Shown: positions 33,595 through 43,954 of the stretch, one piece after another | Layout of the letters: each line of letters starts with the position of its first letter | Numbering within the stretch: position 1 is the first letter of the stretch | Assembly (NCBI GenBank): GCA_964006375.1 | Contig: OZ023270.1 | Span: forward strand, 58,844,288-58,908,287 | DNA length: 64,000 nucleotides | Source: Tillus elongatus | Taxonomy: Eukaryota > Arthropoda > Insecta > Coleoptera > Cleridae | Reading direction: 5' to 3' | Notes under the pieces: model-generated | Seen by the model: the letters and a program-made list of their open reading frames with translations, nothing else | Told to the model about the DNA's origin: nothing | Database searches by the model: none | Position numbers and translations under genes: made by a program

Positions 33595-34384
33595 CGGAAT
33601 TTAAAATAGGACGACCAAATGTCAAAGATGAGCACCACAATGGAAGAACAACTGCTGGAATGAGAAAGCTTTGAACAAAATTGATTCCGAAATGCTTACA
33701 CGCTGATCAGAAGTGCGCTCGTTTGTCAAAGTCGAAGGAAATATGCCACCGTTTTGAAGAAGATTCCTCGAAGTTTTTAAGGATGTCACTGTGGACGAAA
33801 CAAGGGTCCATCACTACCGTCCAGAGACTAAAGAGCAATTGATATATTGGAAGCATCCAGGTTCTCCATGACAAAAAAAAGTTTTTGGAAGTCGCCTCGA
33901 AAAGTCCTTGCTTCAGTTTTATAGGACAAAGATAAGATAATTCGGCTGGAATTTCTGAACAACGTAGAACTGTCACGGGAGCATACTATAGTGAGTTGCT
34001 AACTAAGTTACGCGAGAAAGTTGTAGAAAAACGCCGCGGAAAACTGGCCACATGTGCGCTCTTTTTCCAAGACAACGCCCCTGCTCGCAAGTCGTTCGTT
34101 GCACAATTGATAAAATTTGTTTTGAAGTAGTTGACCACCCTATTCATCGGATTTAGCACCACCAGATTATTATTTATTGCCAAAGCTCAAAAAACATAAA
34201 CGATTTTCGACAAACAACGACGGCATATGTGACGCTGGGGATTTTTATAAAGGGCGAGGAATTGCTTTATGAACGGTCTGCTAAATGTGTAAGTCTTAGA
34301 GGAGATTATGTTGACTGAATAAAATTTTCTTTTAAAAAATTAATGTTTTTCATTGTAGCCTAAGTGCTTCTCAATGCCTCCTCG
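33595..34384 (+). pseudogene. Mariner remnant, second family
   Basis: Plus-strand pieces give TVDETRVHHYRPETKEQL (first catalytic Asp), an FFQDNAPARK-like segment (second) and PPYSSDLAPPDYYLLPKLKK (third). The 3' inverted repeat ends ...CTTCTCAATGCCTCCTCG at 34384, followed by TA. The complement of this end begins the remnant at 39802 (CGAGGAGGTATTGGAAAAGT), so both belong to one family distinct from the 2612 element. It has heavy frameshifting, and the 5' end is not recognised. Confidence 0.8.
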
Positions 34385-34386
34385 TA

Positions 34387-35195
34387 GAGAATTCAGCAAA
34401 ATTTGCTTTGTCCGGTGACCCTTTCAAAAATAAATACTTGATAACTGACCCCAGCTTCTTTTTTATCAAGATCTAGCTTTTCCCCAGACATGCCGTTTTC
34501 TAAAATTCAGTTTTGTCACTATTCAACCTTTGGATGTCAAATTTTTACAGCCTGTTGATAAAACATCATAGTTGTTACCATAGCAACTAAATTCAATTTG
34601 GAATTTCCGTTTTATTTTAAATGTATATTTTTTGAGCCTCCAAAAACGCACTTACAATACACAGATGTAGTAAATATATACATTGAGTATTTATAATTAC
34701 ATATTACCTATTTAAATGTTTTACAGATGTTTCTGTAACATCGTCGCGACGTTGAATTATCTATTTACATAAAACCAAATTCAATTATTCGACTAATAAA
34801 TCAGGAAATCTTTTTTGTTTGGTTTACTTAAACATTTCCTGATTTTATTTAATTCGATGTTTATAACTGAATTTAGTAATTCATTCAATCAAAAAGTCAC
34901 GAAGTGAAAACAGATATCCCAATGTAGCACCATTTAATTAATCTTTTATTTAATTCCAATTATTATTTAACAAGGTCAAGTTGTATCTATGTTCTAAATA
35001 ATTTATCTTTGACTTTTTATTGTAATTTATCATAGAAAATGCAACAAATAATAAATAGAACATTTTGTGTTTATTTACAAATGGATTAAAAGGAAAACTT
35101 TTAAGATTCTATGTATATCGCCCTGTGGTAATCATGTGAATGTTTTCTATTGTTTCTGTTACAAAGTCATCTAGAATTTTCAGGTTCACTATTTA
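34387..35195. other. Gene-free AT-rich stretch
   Basis: Nothing recognised. Confidence 0.4.
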
Positions 35196-36320
35196 GCTTA
35201 GATTGTTGTCCCATCCGTCATGGTTCCCAAGAAATAAATCCATAGTGGATGAATCAGGACACCTTACTGAAAGTCAAGGTAAGACACAAACATTAAAACG
35301 TCATCTTCCTAGTACCCTTCGTGGTACTTTATTTGTGGCCTGGCATTATCTTGTTGGAAAAAAACAGTGGCGGTTCTACCTATTTGACGTAGAGCTGCAA
35401 ATACGCAAATTTTTTACTAGTAATTTTATGTTTTATCACTTTCATTAATATTCAATCTAAAGTATTGATTTTAAATAAGTAAACATAATAAATTATTATG
35501 ATAAAAAAATTCAAAAAACTAATATTTATTATTTTTTTTACCATAATAGACTTATTGGTCATAAAAATGTGCATATAGTTATATATTTTTTCATTACGCT
35601 TCTTATTTTCTTTTCATTTTTATACTTTCAGTAAATTATACTATTTTATGTTGGAAGCAGTAGTTCGTGTCCCAAGCTTTATGGTCTTAAAAGTCTTCTC
35701 ATCTTTATGAAATTTTTACCTAAGTGTTATCAATTGTCATACAAATGCAAAACATTTTTTTACGGTTTCAAAGAGCAACGATTCTGCAAGGTAGCACTTT
35801 AAGATTTAAAGTTTATCTAAGCCCTTAATCTTCAAATAAATAAATGCCTAAAGATTAAAGATATCATAACTTAAAGAATAGTTCTTTTAAAACACGATAA
35901 AAACCATACGTTTCCTTTTTCATTTTTGAGCAGCCTCCATTTTTTGTTACTCTAGTAGGTTTTCCCAAATTGAAGCATTTTCCACAAAAAATTCTGTAGT
36001 TTTGTAAAAGTGCGATTCTAAATATTTCAAACGCTGTTAAATGGGAGCAGCCCTTTTGGAAATCTGCTGCTGCCTTATGGACTCTTGTAACCTAATTTCT
36101 TCAGAGTATTATATATTTTTTTGGAAGGCCCCTGTTGACGAATTTGAACCACTGGGTCCCCAAATTCGACCCTACCACTAAGAAATCATTATTTGTGAGC
36201 ATTTCCGAAATATAACTAAGATATTTTTGGATCAGAAGTAAAAACCGGTACAAATCTGCCTAGTTAAGAACAATAACTTGAGGACAAATTCTAAAATAAA
36301 AATCCAAACATCGAAAATAT

Positions 36321-36509
36321 TCAACTAAACATTAAAAAAAAATTTAAAGCGTAGTCAACACATGACTGACAAATATACTTCTTGGACAAACTCACTCTCG
36401 CGTATTTGCAACGAAACAACACTTTGCACTTCACACACTGTATCAACTTCTTTCTTGTCACTTTATTTGCAGATTCATCGTCCCTCGCCAAGTGTGTGCC
36501 AATTTCCAT
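36321..36509 (-). CDS. Short frame with a CxxC...CxxC zinc-ribbon-like pattern, unidentified
   Basis: The 62-codon frame contains LIQCVKCKVLFRCKYARVS, then KKYICQSC. The CxxC pair plus a second CxxC resembles a small zinc-binding module, such as those found at the C-termini of some transposases. It lies about 130 bp beyond the last recognised piece of the pogo-like transposase on the same strand and may be its C-terminal part. The identification is a guess. Confidence 0.35.
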   Translation of the reverse strand: MEIGTHLARDDESANKVTRKKLIQCVKCKVLFRCKYARVSLSKKYICQSCVDYALNFFLMFS

Positions 36510-36639
36510 CTCATTCTTTTCTCAAAGGGTGGTATTACCTTTTTTTCTGTCTCGAAAATTTGAAGCACTGACAAGGAGGGTATGTTTGTATGGACTACTA
36601 GTGAGGTATGTTACTTTACAAAAAAAGGATATAGTTTCT

Positions 36640-37520
36640 ACTTATTTGGGCAATGGAGCAATCTCCAGTAAGCTGGTGCAGAATATTGATGATGACCGAA
36701 GTTTTCGATAACCTTTCGCGAACATCCAGCGAGAGAAGTGTTGAACAATTTCTGTTTTTCTTTCTTTCTGCAGGAACAACGACCATCACTGCTACTTTGA
36801 TGTTGACTCGGAAGTTGCACAGCTTCTATTTTCTCGAAGACCTTACTTTTGGTTTTATTTGGGTGGTGCTAAAGAACTGCATTTCCCACAAAATCTGAAC
36901 CTTGGAAAACATGTCTACTATTATCGGTGCGCTAAAACCATTAATGGTATTTTCTACGGTTGCCGCCCTTCTGTAATATCCATTTTACAGTGTTGCCACT
37001 TGGTGTTGACACTTTCCGTTCAGCGTTAGCCCTTAACCATCTTTCCATTGCTCGGATGTATACATCTTTATTGGTTTGAAACAATGAGCGGTCGAGTGGT
37101 TGAAGGCGATGTGTCGTATCACCTGGTACCAAAACAGTTCGATTATCTCGGGTTAGTCACATAGCATATGTTTTTGCCGTGGGTAGTGTGTGCGTCTAAC
37201 ATTAGCAATATTTTTTGTGGGCTTGACAGTGGCTACGAAATGTTTAATCTACTTAACAAAGAGCTCACGGTTCATATAGCTGGAATCGGAAATTTCCATT
37301 ACGCTACCCGGCGTAGCCCTGTTGCTTAATGGTGCAGTGTACCCTTTTATTGTAAGAACATCGGAGGTATATAAAACTCAGATGCACTAACACAACATAC
37401 CTTGGTGGTGTTTACGCCGCGTTCTTCGTTTGTAATTTTTCCAATCGCTTTACAGCTTTTGCTGGTAACGAACTTTTGTCATTCCTTGCCAGCTATATAC
37501 ACAAAGGTTTTTCCGCAAAT
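36640..37520 (-). pseudogene. Pogo/Tigger-type DDE transposase remnant
   Basis: On minus, from about 37520, the frames read FVYIAGKE, KAIGKITNEERGVNTTKVC and FYIPPMF. They continue with RATPGSVMEISDSSYMNREL, then FVKWIKHFVATVKPT, and after a broken DNHxSH region with DTTHRLQPLDRSLFQTNKDV and MERWLRANAERKVS. This is the order of the DDE_1 domain (ERG, PPMF, SGWM, LILDxHxSH, HTSHxLQPLD, W). A serine/arginine-rich tail follows. The last, intact-looking frame is 37132-36941. Numerous stops make it a pseudogene. Confidence 0.8.
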
Positions 37521-37559
37521 TTTTTGATGGACAACTTGCGTTCAGTGAGTCGTGAATTT

Positions 37560-37890
37560 GGAAATACAACGCGTTTTATTCATTCACAAATCTTCATGCA
37601 AAATTGTCAATATGGCTCTTTTGCAGTTCCCCCTTTCATGGGCGTTAATTAAAACTTTGATTCGTCGATCCTTCACAGGTCGTCCACTTTTAGGCTCTTC
37701 TGGAATGGATTCTCATTTGAACTACTTTGACTAAAAGTTCCTTTGACAATATGATGGCAAATTTTCACCTTATACAACAGTCATAAGTTTGGCTGATTGC
37801 CTTCTTTTGTCAAAAACTGTATCACGATTTTTTGCTTTAGTTTTATATCACACATGTTCGCGCTTCACAAAACCATAAGCATTTACAAAC
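37560..37890 (-). pseudogene. Mariner-type transposase N-terminal scrap
   Basis: Minus-strand MCDIKLKQKIVIQFLTKEGN, followed after frameshifts by LKVDDL / KSGRPVKDRRIKVLINAHER, resembles the N-terminal HTH and DPRSGRP linker of mariner relatives. No catalytic region follows, because pogo-like sequence begins instead. Confidence 0.5.
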
Positions 37891-38654
37891 AACTTGAAAG
37901 ATATGCGCTAAAACTTGCAGCAATTTGACTGTAAAAAATTACACCGACCGCGCTTTTGTTTCATGGCTGGGTATGCTTCATTTTAATTTTCCCTCAGATT
38001 TATTTAAACTGTATAATCTCTTTTTGTAAAACTTCATTTGTCTTTTTTTTACTTTTGCTTTACTAATAAATATCTATTATTTTATAGTCTGTTGCTTATT
38101 TTGTTTTGTTTTATCCCACCACCTACTTTTTGATTATTATGATTTCGGGGGTTCCATTTCAACAAAATATGCGTCTTTTATTAGTCATGTCGACCCGTCA
38201 CACAAAATTAAGACCACAGCCTATATATAAAACTGAAAAAATAAAGTTTATAACACATTTTGTTGTGAAATTTTTGTTTTGTTTATCTACTACTATAATG
38301 ACTTTTATAGCGTTTTAAAAACAAAAGCTATTAAATAATTTACCGTGCAGTTTTGTCATATAACATGGTTATTAAATTTTGTTTTTTTTTTCCTGTAAAA
38401 CTAGTAGTTTTATTAACAAATCTTTTTGGTTAGGTTTGATTTCAATATTTTTATCAAAGAAATAGAAACCATTCGGCTTTTTTGGTTTGTAGTTAATATT
38501 GTATATGATTTTTAAGCGGTGGGTGTTATTTTTTACAAAAGCTACAGAAATTGGTTGTAATTTTTCTTAGGAGCCGCCACTGTTGGAAGAAAATTTCCAC
38601 CGCAATGGTATTGCAAATGGCTCAACCTCCACCTGCTTGGACCATTTCCTAGGT

Positions 38655-39799
38655 AACACATCGTTAGTAAAAGAAAAATAAAATCCTGAAACCTTATTTC
38701 CATAGTTGCCACATTAATTAACATAGATATTGCATCACACATTCCACATTTCATTTACCATATCATTTCATCTCATTTTTCATTTCGCCATTCATGTTGC
38801 TACAGGAGGTGTATAATTTGGTAAGAAATGGTTTTTATGTATTTTTCATATTAGTTTTTCCAATTAAATTGATAACAAAGAATCCAGTTGTTCTGACGTT
38901 AGTTGCATTTTCATTGATAAAGAATTTAACCACTGTTATTGTCTGTTAACAAAGAAACATGTTCATTATAGTCTATAGTGTCTTGTATTGTTTTGTAGTG
39001 TCTAAAATATACTAATAACAATATCTGTTCATGTGTTCTGTTTTTCTGACAACCTGCCGATAATTCCTTTCTGTGGCGTTTGTAATAGTTTTTTTTTTCA
39101 GTTGTGATTAAATTTTTTTTTAATTTTACGTTTTCGTTCGCATGTTTTTTTAAACGTGTACTGCCTAAATACTTTACAACTACATAAAAAATATTTAAAG
39201 TTTCAAAGCTAACCACATAGTTATAAGTAAATTGTTTTATGACCTTATTAAATATTTGTTAGTTTAATTTCTAAATATTATTGTTTCTTTTTTTATTATG
39301 TTATTGTTCTCATAACTTTTGGTTATTATTTATGGTTTATTTTCAACAGATAATGCTGGTCCACAAACCGCTTAGATATAGGACAAATATTTTTTATATC
39401 AGAACTGTGATATCTATTATCCAATTTTGCAGATTTGACTAAGCTTTTAATACAATTTTTAATGCTGATAAGATATACGCGGTTAAAGCTGACTCACTTT
39501 TCTGATTATTTTCATATCTAAACTTTTTTTGGCCTAAAATAACAAATGCGCTAATGTTAACTCATCAAATCATATATTCGAAAGGAAATGTGACTAAATA
39601 ATGTAAATATCTCCCTCTTTATTTTATGGGCATCCTTTTTTATTATAGCCTGTTCTATAGTGACTTGCTCACGTCGAAAATGTAATTTCTACGTCAGACG
39701 TAAAACTATTAAATATAGAAGGTGCAAACATTTGTGTATGCGCTCTTGGGTCTAGAAAACTGCCGAGATACGATGTACTGAATTGTTTTTAGCTTACTA
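38655..39799. other. Gene-free AT-rich stretch
   Basis: Nothing recognised. The 96-codon minus frame at 38926-39216 has no family motif. Confidence 0.35.
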
Positions 39800-39801
39800 T
39801 A

Positions 39802-40240
39802 CGAGGAGGTATTGGAAAAGTACTTAGGCTACAATAGAAGGCACAATAATGTTTCAAAACAAAATCTTATTTATTTAACATAAGCTTTTCTAGGACTTAC
39901 AAATAGCACAGCGCCGATAAAGCAATTCAAGCCCCTTAAAAAATCTTTATCTTGGTTTTCAAATAACTCCGCAAACTATAATTATTACGTTGTTTGTCGA
40001 AAATCGTTCGCACTTAAAATGTTTTTTTTTAGCTCTGCGAATGAATAATAGTCTAATGATGCTAAATCCGGAGAATAGCGCTGATTTCAATCAATTTAAA
40101 ATCAATTTGATGAATAATTGTTTGCGGTACAATCAACAAATTCTGAGCATGGCATTGTCTTGCAAAATAGCTCACCTGGTTCGTTTTCCGCAGCGTTTTT
40201 CCACAATTTTTCGGGCGTATTTTAGTTATCACCTCACATA
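39802..40240 (-). pseudogene. 3' half of a mariner of the second family
   Basis: It starts with the inverted repeat CGAGGAGGTATTGGAAAAGT directly after TA (39800-39801). The minus strand then reads a C-terminal region and a degenerate SGFSIIRLLF (the DLAPSDY block). Further upstream are AAENEPGELFCKT-like pieces corresponding to the 34020-34080 segment of the other copy. Homology ends near 40240, where the 5' half is missing. Confidence 0.65.
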
Positions 40241-40410
40241 GTGACCAGTGGTTTGAAAGTGTGGGTCGCCATCCCCTTGGGTGTCGCGAAAGGATTTCCA
40301 AAATAAACAAAAAAACTTATTTAGAGCTTTATTCTTATATTTTACAACATAAATAAAATATAACATGTTGACATACTAAGAGTAGGTATAGATGAGCTGT
40401 TCTGGAATTA

Positions 40411-41048
40411 ACTACCACCTGTCGCCACTACGCAGCGGGTGACGTAATCCAAGATGGTGGCTGGATGTAAGCTCTAACCCGAGATGACATTATAAAGTGA
40501 AGATTGGAACCTATGATAAGCACTGATTAGCACACTTGGAGAACCCAAATCACAACACATTTTAAAAACCTGACGATCGTTTCGAAGTGACCTAACCAAG
40601 TTGACGCCATCAGAGGATGAATAATTCCAAATATATTATATCCATAACTCTATTTATATTCTTCTGCGGGTGGTCGGTCACTAACAATTTAGGGAGGTTC
40701 AACGCCACCAAAATTAACATATTTAAATATTATTTAATTAATATTATTAATATATTATATATTATATAATAATAATATTATATTAATATTAATTAAATAT
40801 TATTTAAATATGTTAATCTCGGTGTCGTTGAATCTTCCTAAATCGTTACTGACCGACTATCTACAGAAGAATATAAATAGAGTTATGGATATAAGATACT
40901 TAGAATTATTCATCCTCTGATGACGCCAACTTGGTTAGCGAAACGATAGTCAGTTTTTTTAATGTGTTGTGGTGATTTGGGTTCTTCAAGTGTGCTTATT
41001 ACGTCACCACCTTGGATTATGTCACACGCATGTGTAGTGGCGGCAGGT
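40411..41048. repeat. Large palindrome (foldback), arms about 250-300 bp
   Basis: The arms meet in a very AT-rich centre around 40735-40800. Left-arm blocks CACCTGTCGCCACTACGC, GGATGAATAATTC and CCATAACTCTATTTATATTC reappear as complements in the right arm up to 41048. The left arm carries about 65 extra bases including AGTGAAGATTGGAACC. That motif and the following GAGAACCCAA also occur at 14201 and 50578. No coding frame is seen. Confidence 0.88.
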
Positions 41049-41186
41049 GGAAGGTGGTAGGTGAAAAATATGAATACGACGCATGGGCCTGTTTCTGACA
41101 CTAGATCTGGGTTTTGTATTTGACACAGCCAACCATATCATTTTAGAGTTCCAGGCGGTTTCTGACTTTTGCTGTAATTGCAGTTA

Positions 41187-42038
41187 TCGAAGGGTAGAGA
41201 TGGGAAATTCGGATATTTTCGAAGAGTCGGATCACCGGCTCCGGATCCCTTTGAAGATCCGGATCCTTGAACCGGTTCTTGAATCTCAATGAATCTTTGT
41301 CTCGCGTGATTGTGACTTGATATATACGGCATTTAGTAAGATCGACCAAAACAAAATAGGTGATCAAGAGCCAACACCTATTATACGGATTGAAATATAT
41401 ATCCAAGATTATAGCTACTTCAGTGCCATGTGAAATAATTTTTAGTAAAATAAGTCAAATTGTAACGGAAAAAAAGAACTCAATTGAGAAATACAAAAAT
41501 AAATGAAATTATATTTTTATATGTTAATATGTGATAAATGTTTCAAAATAAATTGAACGTATAATTTTATTTTTATTGTTGCTATCATTACTACTGGATA
41601 AATAAGTCATTTACCCAATATGTAGGTACAAGAAAAATATACTCCATAAACGATATAATATAATATACGTAATAAAAATTATGAAACCTTCAATAATCTA
41701 AATACATAAGTTGCAACACGCAGGCTGAGCGTCCTAAGTTGAATGCTGAATGTTTCGGGGTTCGGATCTCGGATCGTGTTTTTTCAGGTGTGCTCTATGC
41801 AACCGAGAACGAGAACGTAACGGCAGATCAGCCGGATCAGGCCTAACATACGTCAGAGTGCCAGAGTCAATAGCGGTCGGTTCGTTGCCTCACGACTCAC
41901 GACCCAGGACTGATCAACAGATCAAGGTCGGAGTCAGGATCCGTCTTTTATAATTTTAAGAGTCGGTTCATTCGAATTTTTGAAATATCCGAATCTCTGA
42001 ACCGGTACAGATCTGATCCGGGCATCTCTATCGATGGG
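41187..42038. mobile_element. hAT-type MITE (836 bp) with an 8-bp target duplication
   Basis: The element 41195-42030 starts TAGAGATGGGAAATTCGGAT and ends ATCCGGGCATCTCTA. The flanks are TCGAAGGG (41187-41194) and TCGATGGG (42031-42038), an 8-bp duplication with one mismatch. The inner parts are rich in GGATC / CCGGTTC repeats on both sides. A 67-codon frame inside has no transposase features. It interrupts the C-terminus of the ZBED5-type transposase. Confidence 0.85.
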
Positions 42039-42234
42039 AAACTTAACATAAATATGATGTTGCAAATGGAACCAAACATTTAAGAGCTTCGTTTTCCAGT
42101 TCGTGGTATTTTTGCATTCTTTTGATCGAAAAATTATCCGGGTTCTGAGAAAGAATTTCTAGTATCAACATTCCCTCACTTGATATTACAAGTTTTCCTT
42201 TAAAGTTTGTTGAAATTTTGGCATGTTGAAAGCA

Positions 42235-42705
42235 ATTATCTAAAAAGGAATTTAGTGTCCATGTCTACTTGGGAGAGGAGCCTAATGGTGCCATACTGGA
42301 GGAAAACGCCAGACTTAAGGCGGGCAAAACGGTTCATCACCATATCAACAAATAAATCTAAGCTGTTTCTTGAATTAAACAAGGACGACTTCAGAATAAT
42401 CACATGACTTTTCACAGGACGCTCCCTAGTAAGGTATCACCTTATGAAGATGGGTACGGTGGACACTGAAAACTGCAGATAGTGCACTAAACCATCAGAA
42501 ACAACAGAACACTTGCCATGCGACTGCATGGCTCAGTTTTGCAAAAGGCTCAAATACCTTGGAGGGGTGACCCTAACACCCCAGGAGACAGGTAAAATAG
42601 CCCCCAAAAAGATAGTGGACTAGATAAAAAGTTTGAACGTTTTGGTCAACTATTACGATCGCAGCGCCGAGAGGCCAAAGGCCTATACGACTCACTAATC
42701 AATCT
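42235..42705 (+). pseudogene. LINE RNase H/zinc-knuckle tail fragment
   Basis: Plus-strand pieces read EEPNGAILEENARLKAGKTV, HHHINK, FLELNKDDFRII and LVRYHLMKMGTVDTENCR. Then come CTKPSETTEHLPCDC (the CCHC knuckle) and IAPKKIVD-stop-IKSLNV. The same series is found on the minus strand at 53525-54180. Several frameshifts. It sits inside the hAT gene, on the opposite strand. Confidence 0.78.
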
Positions 42706-42985
42706 AGAAATCCATTAGTAATTATTGCCATAACTGGTTTGAATTTCGTTTGGAAAATATTCATCAAGCTGTCTTAAATTGCACAAAGTAACTTGCATGC
42801 CTAAAATATAAAAAAACTTGCTCAAAATTTATCATATTGTACTTAGCGACATCTTCCATGAGTTCTTAAACGCATTGAAACAAATTAAAATTCTTTTTCT
42901 CGGTTGAAGTTTTCCATAAGTCAAGCTTTTTCATAAACCCATTGATTTTGTCGTGGCTGTTAATGTATTAACATCAGAGCCTTGT

Positions 42986-43087
42986 AAACCACTTTCAATA
43001 CAGGATGTCCAGCCGGGAACTTGCACAATACATATTTTAGGAACCACTTAACGTTTTTTCCCTGAAACTTTGCACACCTAACAAACA
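42986..43087. other. Short orphan segment between hAT and mariner
   Basis: It includes TACAGGATGTCCAGCCGGGA, which looks like a transposon end, but no partner was found. It is probably another insertion remnant. Confidence 0.3.
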
Positions 43088-43659
43088 TAATGCGTTTGTG
43101 GTCGATTGTGAGCAAACGCGGCACCCATCTTGCGGATAGCTTTTTCATACGCAAGTGATCATGCAAAATCGAAACAACTGAGCCATGTGATATGCCTATG
43201 GCTTCCACCATCTCTCGCACTTTTAATCTCCGATCGGCCAACGCTATATCGTGAATTTTTTCAATTGTTTCGGGTGTAGCGACCTCAACTGGGCGCCCAG
43301 AACGTTGGCGTCATTTGTGCTTGTACGGCCGCAACGAAATTAAGTAAACCACTTTTTTACCATGGAGATTGATGGTGCGGAGTCCCCATAGTGTTTATCA
43401 AGTTTAGCCTTGGTTTGAGTGATGTTTTTTTCCGCAAAAAATAATGTTTGATGAGCACACGAAATTCACTTTCTTCCATTTTCGTTATAACTCAAGAGGT
43501 TGTCTGCTTTCAATGGCTATCTAACACAAACTTAATGACGCAGCTTGTTCAAAATTTGACAGGAGTCAACCGACAGATGCTTGTTGACAGGAGCAGTGTT
43601 GCCCTTCCTGTCAAGAGGCCGAAAATTCAAAAAGTCACGGACTTATTGACCCGCCCTCG
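43088..43659 (-). mobile_element. 5' half of an irritans-type mariner
   Basis: The right end GACCCGCCCTCG (43659) is followed by TA and matches the inverted repeat of the elements at 2612 and 62477. Transposase coding starts at 43479 (minus) and reads through the HTH (VREMVEAIGISHGSVVSILH and SARWVPRLLTIDHKR) until homology stops at about 43088. The catalytic half and left end are missing. Confidence 0.88.
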
Positions 43660-43954
43660 TATCATCTCTTAGTACAACAAAACTGCTTTTAACTTAGAAG
43701 CTCTTTTCAAAATGTTACGTCTCGAAAGCTACCTTACTTCTGTGCGATAACGAATATGAGCCTGTAATGCTTTTCCTTTGATATAATTTACAACTTCAAT
43801 GTCACTTTTTATAACAGAATGCATTTCGGAAGGTAACTATTTTAGCATTCCTTTTTGTAATCTGACATTAAGACCAGATTGACGTCCTGTCCTACCATTG
43901 ACATCATCGGTGCGTATAGCAAATTTCGCCCAGTCAATATCGTATTTATATGTA

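Larger units (their letters stand above)
35365..38582. mobile_element. hAT-like insertion (3.2 kb) carrying older transposon debris
   Basis: The left end CAGTGGCGGTTCTACC at 35365 and the right end GGAGCCGCCACTG at 38582 form a CAGTGGCGG-type inverted repeat typical of hAT. TTGGAARA flanks both sides (35354-35361 and 38583-38590), though the left copy is separated from CAG by three extra A residues. Inside are pogo/Tigger-like and mariner-like remnants and AT-rich DNA. No hAT transposase was recognised. Confidence 0.5.
35200..38650 (-). pseudogene. Tc1-like transposase scrap split by a large insertion
   Basis: Joining the sequence left of 35354 to that right of 38590 gives, on minus, a FQQDNARPQIKYHE-like segment, close to the Tc1/mariner QDNARPH catalytic motif. 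Some Tc1-like residues follow (YLEDDVLM). The break falls directly before the QQDNAR motif. The fragment is about 250 bp in all and too decayed to place in a family. Confidence 0.45.
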
